The position numbers and the translations under genes were made by a program. The notes below the pieces were generated by a model, which worked only from the letters and a program-made list of their open reading frames with translations, did no database searches and was not told the origin of the DNA. This document shows, one piece after another, positions 33,202-41,595 of a DNA stretch of 64,000 nucleotides; position 1 is the stretch's first letter, and the number at the start of each line of letters is the position of its first letter. This stretch comes from Flavobacteriaceae bacterium (GTDB lineage: Bacteria > Bacteroidota > Bacteroidia > Flavobacteriales > Weeksellaceae). The DNA lies in contig JAUNUH010000003.1 in the NCBI GenBank assembly GCA_030538275.1, forward strand, positions 62,001-126,000. The letters are read 5' to 3'.

Positions 33202-33729
33202 TTAATAAACACATTAGTCACATAAGTTTTTGATCATTAAAATCTAATGTGCCTTATTGGTTATAAATGAAAGTAAAAATGAAAAGAGAAAACCTTTGAT
33301 TTTCAAACTAATATGAACTCAATACACACAAGTACATTAAACTAAAATCTAATGAGACTTATGTGTATAAAAATAAAAACGATAAAGGAAAACCAGAAAA
33401 TCTTTGATTTTCAAACTGATATGAACTCAATACACACAAGTACATTAATCAAAAATCTAATGAGACTTATGTGTATAAAAATAAAAACGATAAAGGAAAA
33501 ACAGAAAATCTTTGATTTTCAAACTGATATGAACTCTATACACACAAGTACATTAAACTAAAATCTAATGAGACTTATGTGTATAAAAATAAAAACGATA
33601 AAGGAAAACCAGAAAATCTTTGATTTTCAAACTAATATGAACTCAATACACGCAAGCACATTAAACTAAAATCTAATGTGACTTATGTGTTTAAAAATAA
33701 AAACCTCCGTGTTTATGAAAAATAATAGT
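33202..33729. repeat. About 108-bp tandem repeat array before the FDH alpha gene
   Basis: AATCTAATG(A/T)GACTTATGTG and variants start units at 33241, 33346, 33454, 33562 and 33670, giving periods 105, 108, 108 and 108. Units contain GATAAAGGAAAACCAGAAAA, CTTTGATTTTCAAACTGATA and ACACACAAGTACATTAA. The 69-codon frame at 33352-33561 is a by-product of the repetition. The last unit reaches into the leader of the FDH alpha gene. Confidence 0.9.
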
Positions 33730-36489
33730 ATGAGTAATACTGCTTACATCAACAACCAACCATTCGAATTCGTTCCGGGAGAAACGATGCTTTCATTCAT
33801 TCGCCGTCACAAAGGGGAGCAGTCGGTTCCTACGCTTTGTGATGCTCCGAATCTGGAGCCATTTGGTTCCTGCCGCGTCTGCTGCGTAGATGTGGCGCTG
33901 GAGGAAAACGGCCGCACCAGAGCGATGGCGTCCTGTCATTCGCCGGTTTCGCAGGATATGTATCTCTATCCCGACAGTGAAAATATTACATCGCTTCGGA
34001 AAAATATTCTTGAACTCGTTCTTTCGGATCTTCCGGAGGAAAAACGGTTTATTAAAGAAGAAAAACCAACTGAACTTCAGGAGGTTGTAGAGAGAATTGG
34101 GATAAAAGAAGTCCGCTACGAAAGCAAAGGAAAACGGCATTTCGAACTCGATGATTCGCATCCGTATATGCGTTCCGATCTCAATATGTGTATCAACTGC
34201 TACCGCTGTATCCGCGCTTGCGACGAGGTTCAGGGCGAAATGGTGCTGAGTATGGCAGGCCGTGGTTTCGATGCCTATGTCATCAAAGGAATGGACGTAA
34301 GTTATATGGAAAGCGACTGCGTAAGTTGTGGTGCGTGTTCACAGGCTTGTCCGACCGATGCCATTACCGATATTTTCCAAATGTCGGAAACCGTTCCAAC
34401 AAAAGTTACAAGAACGATTTGCACGTATTGTGGTGTTGGCTGTAATCTGGATGTCGCTTCAAAAGGTGAGGAAATTATCTCAATAACAGCACCTTACGAC
34501 GCCGAAGCCAATGGTGGACACACTTGTCTGAAAGGACGTTACGCTTTCAAATTTTACAATCATCCCGACCGTTTGCGCAGTCCGATGATCAAACGAAATG
34601 GCGAATTTGTAAATGTTAGTTGGGATGAAGCCTATGATTTTATCGTTGATAAATTCAATCAAATAAAAACAGAATTCGGTCCGAATGCCATTGCCGGAAT
34701 TTCCTCAGCAAGAACTCCGAACGAGGAAAATTATCTGATGCAGAAATTCATGCGCGCCGTGATCGGAACCAATAATATCGACTGTTGCGCGAGGGTTTGC
34801 CACTCTCCAACTGCACTTGGAATGCAGCGTGCGTTTGGAACGGGGGCCGCCACCAATTCCATTGAAGATTTGGCTTATACCGACTGTATTTTGGTGATTG
34901 GAGCGAATCCGACCGCCGCACATCCGGTTACAGGAGCAAAAATCAAGCAAAGAATGATGCAGGGCGTTACCGGAATTGTGATTGATCCAAGAAAAATTGA
35001 ATTGGCAAAATACGCACAGTATCACCTTCAACTTCGTCCGGGAACGAATGTGGCAATGCTGAATATGCTGCTGTACTACATTATTTCCGAAGGTGTGGAA
35101 GACGAAGAATTCATCCGAAACCGAACCGAAGGCTACGAAGAAATGAAAGCCGAAATCCTGAAACTGAATATGGATGAACTTTCAGAAATCACCGGAGTTG
35201 ATAAAAATCTTGCCCGTGAAGCCGCTATCGCTTACGCCAAAGCCAATGCAGCAATGGAATTTCACGGATTGGGTGTTACCGAACAGATGCAGGGAACTTT
35301 CACCGTTCAACTGATTGCCGACCTCGCCATGATTACCGGAAATATCGGTAAAAAAGGCGCCGGAGTAAATCCGCTTCGTGGACAAAATAATGTTCAGGGC
35401 GCTGCAGATATGGGTTGCCAACCACATCAGGGAGCGGGTTATCTGGATTTGACGAAACCTGATATCAACCAAAAATACAATCTGTTTTACGACCGCGAAG
35501 TTCCTTCGGAAGTGGGAATGAAAATTCCGGAAATGTTCGATGCCGCCATCAACGGTCAACTGAAAGCACTTTGGCTGATTGGTGAAGATGTCGTTCAAAC
35601 CGATCCAAATACCATGAAAGTAAAAAGAGCGATGGACAGCCTCGATTTACTGATTGTGCAGGAGCTCTTTATGACCGAAACCGCCAAACACGCCGATGTC
35701 ATTCTTCCGGGCGCTTCCTTCCTCGAAAAAGACGGAACCTTTACCAATGGCGAGCGCCGTGTGCAGCGTGTTCAGAAAGTGGTAGAACCTTTGGAAGGCA
35801 CGAAACCGGACGGACAGATTATCGTGGATTTGATGAACAGAATGGGCTATCCACAACCGGATTATACACCGGAAGGAATGCTCGAAGAAATTTCGCAAAT
35901 CGTTCCGTTCTTTGCCGGAATTACCTGGGAAAATCTTGGAAACAACGGTCTGCAATGGCCTGTAAAACCGGGCGGAATTGATACGCCGATGCTTCACATT
36001 ACCGATTTTGTGAGAGGAAAAGGCAAGTTCACTTTTATTGATTTCAAAGAAAGTAATGAGATTGAAAAACACGGAAAAGATTATCCATACATTATCACAA
36101 CCAACAGGGAATTAGAACATTACAATTCCGGAGTAATGACCAGACGCACCGGAAACGTAGAAATTCTTACCGAAGACGTTCTCCTCATCAACGCTGCCGA
36201 TGCCGAAAAAGAAGGCATTAAAGACGGCGATTTCGTTTGTGTAGAATCTCCTCGTGGAAAAGTAGACATCAAAGCCAAAATCTCCGACGAAATGAAACCG
36301 GGAATCCTGAGTTCCACCTTCCATTTCCCGGAAATCATGCTGAACATCATCACTTCTGACGAACACTGCACCGAAGCCATGTGCCCGGAATACAAAGTTG
36401 TAAGTTGCCGAATCCGCAAGAGCAAAGGGAAATTTAAGCAGATGATGGAAGCGGCGGAACGTAGTGAGCTGGAGAGTGGGAGTGTTTGA
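33730..36489 (+). CDS. Formate dehydrogenase, molybdopterin catalytic subunit (Cys form)
   Basis: The 919-residue enzyme oxidises formate to CO2 and reduces its partner diaphorase. Order of domains: N-terminal [2Fe-2S] (CDAPNLEPFGSCRVCCVD), His-rich and two [4Fe-4S] clusters (CINCYRCIRACDE; CVSCGACSQACPTDAI), the catalytic [4Fe-4S] site (TICTYCGVGCNLD), then the bis-MGD domain with RARTP-like segments. The active-site residue is Cys near position 357 in CCARVCHSPTALGM, where selenoenzymes have Sec. The C-terminal domain has HYNSGVMTRR. ATG 33730 fits the family start MSNTAYIN; earlier ATGs lie in the repeat. The length matches FdsA/FdhA. Neither FdhD nor molybdenum-cofactor genes are in the window. 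Confidence 0.93.
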   Translation: MSNTAYINNQPFEFVPGETMLSFIRRHKGEQSVPTLCDAPNLEPFGSCRVCCVDVALEENGRTRAMASCHSPVSQDMYLYPDSENITSLRKNILELVLSDLPEEKRFIKEEKPTELQEVVERIGIKEVRYESKGKRHFELDDSHPYMRSDLNMCINCYRCIRACDEVQGEMVLSMAGRGFDAYVIKGMDVSYMESDCVSCGACSQACPTDAITDIFQMSETVPTKVTRTICTYCGVGCNLDVASKGEEIISITAPYDAEANGGHTCLKGRYAFKFYNHPDRLRSPMIKRNGEFVNVSWDEAYDFIVDKFNQIKTEFGPNAIAGISSARTPNEENYLMQKFMRAVIGTNNIDCCARVCHSPTALGMQRAFGTGAATNSIEDLAYTDCILVIGANPTAAHPVTGAKIKQRMMQGVTGIVIDPRKIELAKYAQYHLQLRPGTNVAMLNMLLYYIISEGVEDEEFIRNRTEGYEEMKAEILKLNMDELSEITGVDKNLAREAAIAYAKANAAMEFHGLGVTEQMQGTFTVQLIADLAMITGNIGKKGAGVNPLRGQNNVQGAADMGCQPHQGAGYLDLTKPDINQKYNLFYDREVPSEVGMKIPEMFDAAINGQLKALWLIGEDVVQTDPNTMKVKRAMDSLDLLIVQELFMTETAKHADVILPGASFLEKDGTFTNGERRVQRVQKVVEPLEGTKPDGQIIVDLMNRMGYPQPDYTPEGMLEEISQIVPFFAGITWENLGNNGLQWPVKPGGIDTPMLHITDFVRGKGKFTFIDFKESNEIEKHGKDYPYIITTNRELEHYNSGVMTRRTGNVEILTEDVLLINAADAEKEGIKDGDFVCVESPRGKVDIKAKISDEMKPGILSSTFHFPEIMLNIITSDEHCTEAMCPEYKVVSCRIRKSKGKFKQMMEAAERSELESGSV

Positions 36490-36562
36490 GAGTTTTAGGG
36501 AATTAATTATTGAGGATGAAGTTTTTGAGTAATTTATGACCGAAATCTTTTTTAATGCACTT

Positions 36563-36603
36563 CGTCATTGCGAGGAGTGAGGAACGAACGACGTGGCAAT
36601 CTC
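36563..36603. repeat. Dispersed repeat CGTCATTGCGAGG...GCAATCTC
   Basis: CGTCATTGCGAGGAGTGAGG followed by AACGAACGACGTGGCAATCTC. The outer ends are inverted (ATTGC/GCAAT). This sequence type is a common interspersed element in many bacterial genomes. Only one copy is present here. Confidence 0.6.
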
Positions 36604-36663
36604 AATATTTTTACGTTTACTATCTCAATTCATTAAACAAAATATAATGCATCAAAAACAACA

Positions 36664-37212
36664 ATGAAATTATCACAAACTCAAAAAGAAACTTTACTCA
36701 AAACCCTTCAAACCCGTTTTGAAAAAAACACTGCTTTGCATCCGAAAACGAAATGGGCAGATGTGCAAAAGGCATTAGAGAAAAATCCTGAGAAATTATG
36801 GACTGTCTTTCAAATGGAAGAATCTGAAGGCGAGCCCGATGTGGTAGAATTTGAGAATGAAAAAGGAATTGTTTTTGTGGATTGTTCTGCGGAAAGTCCG
36901 AAAGGAAGACGCAGTTTTTGCTACGACCACGATGCATTGGAAAAACGAAAAGAACATAAACCAAAAGACTCGGCCATCAATTTTGCTGAAAAAATGAACA
37001 CCGAATTATTGACCGAAAACGAATACCGACAACTTCAGAAATTGGGAATATTTGATTTAAAAACCTCAAGTTGGATTCAGACGCCCGAAAATATCCGGAA
37101 ACTGGGTGGTGCATTGTTCTGCGACAGAAGATATGACACGGTTTTTACCTATCACAACGGTGCCGAATCATATTATGCAGCAAGAGGATTTCGCGTGAAA
37201 GTGAAGGTTTAA
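36664..37212 (+). CDS. DUF4256 domain protein
   Basis: The 182-residue soluble protein has the DUF4256 pattern: KLSQTQKETLLKTLQTRFEKN, KTKWADVQKALE, and later FVDCSAESPKGRRSFCYDHDAL, LGIFDLKTSSWIQTPE and GGALFCDRRYDTVFTYHNGAESYYAARGFRV. Function unknown. The end of the gene is a key feature: its last 13 codons reappear, with synonymous changes, in each of the 191-bp repeats that follow directly. Confidence 0.9.
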   Translation: MKLSQTQKETLLKTLQTRFEKNTALHPKTKWADVQKALEKNPEKLWTVFQMEESEGEPDVVEFENEKGIVFVDCSAESPKGRRSFCYDHDALEKRKEHKPKDSAINFAEKMNTELLTENEYRQLQKLGIFDLKTSSWIQTPENIRKLGGALFCDRRYDTVFTYHNGAESYYAARGFRVKVKV

Positions 37213-38008
37213 GGATTTTGACACATAAGGCACATAAGTTTTTTAGTTGAAATTCGAATTGTATGAATTAGCCAACATAAGTTTTTCATCTTTGATGAAA
37301 ACTAATGTAACTGACTATTTTCACGCAGAGCAACTTGCCTAATGTGACTAATGTGTTAAGAAATTATGCAGCGAGAGGTTTTAGAGTAAAAGTGAAGGTT
37401 TGAGGATTTTGACACATAAGGCACATTAGTTTTTTAGGTGAAATTCGAATTGTATGAATTAGCCAACATAAGTTTTTCATCTTTGATGAAAACTAATGTA
37501 ACTGACTATTTTCACGCAGAGCAACTTGCCTAATGTGACTAATGTGTTAAGAAATTATGCAGCGAGAGGTTTTAGAGTAAAAGTGAAGGTTTGAGGATTT
37601 TGACACATAAGGCACATTAGTTTTTTAGTTGAAATTCAAATTGTATGAATTAGCCAACATAAGTTTTTCATCTTTGAAGAAAACTAATGTAACTGACTAT
37701 TTTCACGCAGAGCAACTTGCCTTATGTGACTGATGTGTTAAGAAATTATGCGGCGAGAGGTTTTAGAGTAAAAGTGAAGGTTTGAGGATTTTGACACATA
37801 AGGCACATGAGTTTTATAGTTGAAATTCGAATTGAATGAATTAGCCAACATAAGTTTTTCATCTTTGATGAAAACTAATGTGAACTGACTATTTTCACGC
37901 AGAGCAACTTGCCTTATGTGACTAATGTGTAAAAAAATTAGTAGTGAGAGGTTTTAGAGTGAAAGTGAAAATTTGATGGTTTTGACACATAAGGCACATG
38001 AGTTTTTA
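37213..38008. repeat. 191-bp tandem repeat, four copies plus a partial fifth
   Basis: GGATTTTGACACATAAGGCA (or a close variant) begins copies at 37213, 37404, 37595, 37786 and 37978 (periods 191, 191, 191, 192). Each holds AAGTTTTTCATC-TTT-GATGAAAACT, TTCACGCAGAGCAACTTGCC and a tail that translates NYAARGFRVKVKV-stop, matching the end of the DUF4256 protein. The outer CACATAAGGCACAT and ...CTAATGTGACTAATGTG parts are inverted and could form a long hairpin. The rest of the gap to 38151 is plain AT-rich DNA. Confidence 0.92.
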
Positions 38009-38151
38009 TTTCGATAAAATTTTTACTTATATGCCTTATCGTCAATGGTTTAACTTATATGTATTTCTAGCATCCAAATTAAATTCCATTTCAAATATAA
38101 TAAAACGCCTTTTATTATATCTTTTAGGCATGAATTTCAATACTTTGTTTT

Positions 38152-39204
38152 TTATACTTTGTATTGTTGTTCGTAATAATTTCTATAATCACCGCTGGTT
38201 ACATGATCCAACCATTCTTTATTTTCCAGATACCAATCGATGGTTTGCGATAGTCCTTCTGGAAAAGTAACTGAAGGATACCAGCCCAATTCTTTATTCA
38301 ATTTGGTGGCATCGATAGCATAACGTAAATCATGTCCAGGGCGATCTTTTACAAAAGTGATTAGCTGTTCGGATGTTCCAGGTTCATTTCCCAGTTTTTC
38401 ATCCATTTGTTTGCACAATTCTTTTACCAAATCAATATTCTGCCATTCATTAAATCCGCCAATATTGTAGGTTTCATGGTTTTTTCCTTCATGATAAATG
38501 AGAACAATAGCTATTGCATGGTCAATCACAAAAAGCCAGTCGCGGGTATATTTGCCATCTCCGTAGATGGGTAGCGGTTTTTTCGTAAGTATATTGTTGA
38601 TACAAAGCGGAATCAGTTTTTCCGGAAAGTGATTTGGGCCGTAATTATTCGAACAGTTTGATATCACGTAAGGTAGGCCATAGGTCTCGCCATAGGCACG
38701 CACAAAGTGGTCTGAAGCTGCTTTGGATGCCGAATAGGGGGAATTTGGGTCATAAGATGTTTCTTCCGTAAAAAGACCAGTTTCTCCTAATGTTCCATAG
38801 ACTTCATCGGTAGAGATATGGTAAAAGCGTTTACCGTCAAAATTATCCTTCCACAATTCTTTCGCAGCATTCAGAAGAATCATAGTACCCAAAATGTTGG
38901 TTTTGGCAAATGCCAAGGGATCGGTAATCGAGCGATCCACGTGAGATTCTGCAGCCAGATGGATTACTCCGTCAAATCGGTATTTTTCAAAAAGATTTTT
39001 TATAAAGCTGTCATCAGTAATATCGCCGTGTTCGAAAATATAATTGTCTTTTTGTTCAATATCCTTCAGATTTTCGAGGTTGCCGGCATAGGTAAGGGCA
39101 TCCAGGTTCACAATCTGATAATCGGGAAAGCGATTAACAAAACGACGTACCACGTGCGAGCCGATAAATCCGGCACCGCCGGTGATGAGGATGGTTTTAG
39201 ACAT
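38152..39204 (-). CDS. rfbB: dTDP-glucose 4,6-dehydratase
   Basis: The 350-residue SDR enzyme makes dTDP-4-keto-6-deoxyglucose for deoxysugars of surface glycans. Visible: NAD site TGGAGFIGSHVVRRF, catalytic STDEVYG (Asp-Glu) and Tyr-Lys in YSASKAASDH, and HFPEKLIPL. The usual partners rfbA, rfbC and rfbD are not in the window. It is separated by about 127 bases from tviB and ends about 140 bases from the repeat array, so it sits at the edge of the glycan locus. Confidence 0.95.
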   Translation of the reverse strand: MSKTILITGGAGFIGSHVVRRFVNRFPDYQIVNLDALTYAGNLENLKDIEQKDNYIFEHGDITDDSFIKNLFEKYRFDGVIHLAAESHVDRSITDPLAFAKTNILGTMILLNAAKELWKDNFDGKRFYHISTDEVYGTLGETGLFTEETSYDPNSPYSASKAASDHFVRAYGETYGLPYVISNCSNNYGPNHFPEKLIPLCINNILTKKPLPIYGDGKYTRDWLFVIDHAIAIVLIYHEGKNHETYNIGGFNEWQNIDLVKELCKQMDEKLGNEPGTSEQLITFVKDRPGHDLRYAIDATKLNKELGWYPSVTFPEGLSQTIDWYLENKEWLDHVTSGDYRNYYEQQYKV

Positions 39205-39331
39205 TTTCGATAAAATTTATCTGTCAAATATTGTAATTTTCCTTGAAGTTTACCAATTGGTAATCATTGATTTGTAAAAACCCTTTATCTAACTTTTGTA
39301 ATTTGATTGCTAAATTCTTCTAAATATCGCG

Positions 39332-40618
39332 TTACAATCTTCCGTGTACGGTTTCTTTTGGTAAAAAGTTTTTGACATCATATACGATGCCGTTTTCTAC
39401 CAACAAATTTTGTACGTCTAGTTCCTTAAATTTGTTATGCGCTACAGCTAAAACAACAGCTTCAAATTTGTTTTCAGGTAATTCTTTTACTGTTTTTACA
39501 CCGTATTCGTGTTGCACTTCGTTTGGATTGGCCCATGGATCATAAGTTACCACTTCTATACCGTACTCTTCAAATCCTTTGATTACATCAATTACCTTTG
39601 TGTTACGCACATCTGGGCAGTTTTCTTTGAAAGTAAATCCTAATACCAAAACTTTAGCATTTTTTACTTTTACGTCTGCTTTCAGCATTTTTTTAACAAC
39701 TTCACCTGCCACATATTCGCCCATAGAGTCATTTAATCTTCTTCCTGCTAGAATAATTTCTGGATGATAGCCGAATTCCTGAGCTTTTTGTGCTAGATAG
39801 TAGGGATCAACTCCAATACAATGTCCACCTACAAGTCCGGGGGTGAATTTCAAAAAGTTCCATTTGGTGCCTGCAGCAGCTAGGACATCATGTGTATCAA
39901 TGTCCATCAAATTAAAAATTTTAGCCAACTCGTTTACAAAAGCTATATTGATATCGCGCTGGGAATTTTCGATTACTTTGGCAGCTTCTGCAACTTTGAT
40001 TGTAGGGGCTAAATGCGTACCTGCGGTTATGACAGAATTGTAAATGTCATCCACCACTTTCCCAATTTCGGGCGTAGAGCCAGAGGTTACTTTTAATATT
40101 TTTTCAACGGTATGTTCTTTATCACCTGGATTGATACGTTCTGGCGAATAACCTGCAAAGAAATCTTCATTAAATTTCAGACCGGAAACTTTTTCCAGCA
40201 CCGGAATACAATCTTCTTCGGTGGCGCCGGGATAAACGGTGGATTCATATACCACAATATCACCCTTTTTCAATACTTTCCCTACGGTTTCACTGGCTTT
40301 GATGAGTGGTGTAAGGATGGGTCGGTTATTTTTATCAACAGGGGTTGGAACGGTGATGACAAAAAAGTCAGCATCGGCAATTTCTTCTACCTGGGCTGTG
40401 CAAAATAGGCCTATTTCGTCTTTTGCTGGGTTATCTTTTCGTAAAACGGATTGTAATAATTCGTCAGAAACTTCCAGGGTGTCATCATGTCCAGCATTCA
40501 GCTTTTCAACACGTTGTTGGTTGATATCAAAGCCAACTACAGGATATTTTTCGGCAAACAATCTGGCTAGTGGCAATCCCACATATCCCAATCCTATGAC
40601 AGCAATTTTTTTATTCAT
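39332..40618 (-). CDS. tviB: UDP-N-acetylglucosamine 6-dehydrogenase-type (TviB/WbpO) nucleotide sugar dehydrogenase
   Basis: The 428-residue enzyme oxidises a UDP-HexNAc at C6 to the uronic acid. The NAD site is KIAVIGLGYVGLPLA; the catalytic Cys is in GLVGGHCIGVDPYYL near residue 258; DIKGF-type UDP-binding follows. Pairing with a TviC-like epimerase downstream of its promoter side is the arrangement of Vi-type GalNAcA synthesis. I start at ATG 40618; the longer frame reaching 40651 overlaps the epimerase gene. Confidence 0.9.
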   Translation of the reverse strand: MNKKIAVIGLGYVGLPLARLFAEKYPVVGFDINQQRVEKLNAGHDDTLEVSDELLQSVLRKDNPAKDEIGLFCTAQVEEIADADFFVITVPTPVDKNNRPILTPLIKASETVGKVLKKGDIVVYESTVYPGATEEDCIPVLEKVSGLKFNEDFFAGYSPERINPGDKEHTVEKILKVTSGSTPEIGKVVDDIYNSVITAGTHLAPTIKVAEAAKVIENSQRDINIAFVNELAKIFNLMDIDTHDVLAAAGTKWNFLKFTPGLVGGHCIGVDPYYLAQKAQEFGYHPEIILAGRRLNDSMGEYVAGEVVKKMLKADVKVKNAKVLVLGFTFKENCPDVRNTKVIDVIKGFEEYGIEVVTYDPWANPNEVQHEYGVKTVKELPENKFEAVVLAVAHNKFKELDVQNLLVENGIVYDVKNFLPKETVHGRL

Positions 40619-40623
40619 TAGGT

Positions 40624-41595
40624 TTAATTTTTTAGGTTTTTCCAATACCAATCAACAGCCTCTTTTAATCCTTCGTGAAATACATGACTGGGTTGATAAT
40701 TTAGATTTTCTTTAGCTTTTTCTATTGATGCAAGCGAGTGCGGAACGTCTCCTTTTCTGTTCGGTCCATGCAGAATTTCAACTTCTGCAATCTTGGGGTC
40801 ATAGACGGTAAGTAATTCTTTCACTTTTTCGGCCATATCTTTAATGGTTGTGCGGTCTCCAACGGCCGTATTGTAAACCTCATTTAATGCGTCTTCATTC
40901 TCGGTTTGAATACAGCGCAAATTCATTTGAACTACATTATCTATATAGGTAAAATCTCTAGAATAGGTTCCATCGCCATTGATTACAGGCGATTCATATT
41001 TCATAAACTGCATTACAAATTTTGGTATCACAGCCGCATACGCTCCATTAGGATCTTGTCGGCGTCCGAATACATTAAAATATCGCAAGCCAATGGTATC
41101 TAAACCATAGACTTTATGAAATACGTCGGCATAGACTTCATTCACAAGCTTGGTTACCGCATAGGGTGACAGGGGTTTTCCAATATTTTCTTCTACCTTG
41201 GGCAAGGCTTTGGAGTCGCCATAAGTTGAAGAACTGGCAGCATAGATAAATCGTTTTACGTTCGATTCTTTTGCAGCAATCAGCATATTCAAAAATCCAC
41301 CTACATTGACTTCATTACTAGTTGCTGGATCATTAATTGATCTGGGAACAGAGCCTAATGCAGCTTGGTGCAGCACAAAATCTATATCTTTACATGCTTT
41401 CTTACAGGTTTCCAAATCACGAATATCGCCTTCCGTAAACTGAAAATTAGGATGAGAAAGAAACGGTTCTATGTTTTTACGGTGACCGGTTGCAAAATTG
41501 TCCAGTCCTGTCACCTGGTAATTTTCTTCCAATAGCTTTTCGACCAGATTACTTCCTATAAATCCTGCGGCGCCGGTTACCAGTACTTTTTTCAT
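40624..41595 (-). CDS. tviC: UDP-GlcNAcA 4-epimerase-type (TviC/WbpP) SDR protein
   Basis: The 323-residue SDR has TGAAGFIGSNLVEKLL at the N-terminus, the catalytic Tyr-Lys in SPYAVTKLVNEVYAD and GLRYFNVFGRRQDPNGAYAAVIPKF, typical of UDP-hexose 4-epimerases acting on UDP-GlcNAc/GlcNAcA. The start ATG 41595 overlaps the stop of wzc by one base (TAATG); the upstream ATG at 41637 lies inside wzc. Its gene partner tviB follows five bases later. Confidence 0.9.
   Translation of the reverse strand: MKKVLVTGAAGFIGSNLVEKLLEENYQVTGLDNFATGHRKNIEPFLSHPNFQFTEGDIRDLETCKKACKDIDFVLHQAALGSVPRSINDPATSNEVNVGGFLNMLIAAKESNVKRFIYAASSSTYGDSKALPKVEENIGKPLSPYAVTKLVNEVYADVFHKVYGLDTIGLRYFNVFGRRQDPNGAYAAVIPKFVMQFMKYESPVINGDGTYSRDFTYIDNVVQMNLRCIQTENEDALNEVYNTAVGDRTTIKDMAEKVKELLTVYDPKIAEVEILHGPNRKGDVPHSLASIEKAKENLNYQPSHVFHEGLKEAVDWYWKNLKN

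Noticed and set aside
33352-33561. 69-codon frame in the 108-bp repeats
   Set aside because: It repeats the same 36-residue unit because of the DNA repeats and has no independent support.
37213-38008. CRISPR or riboswitch array
   Set aside because: 191-bp head-to-tail units without spacers; hairpins are inside a plain tandem repeat.
37998-38270. 90-codon frame at the rfbB end
   Set aside because: It lies opposite the rfbB 3' end, has no family features and starts within a repeat remnant.
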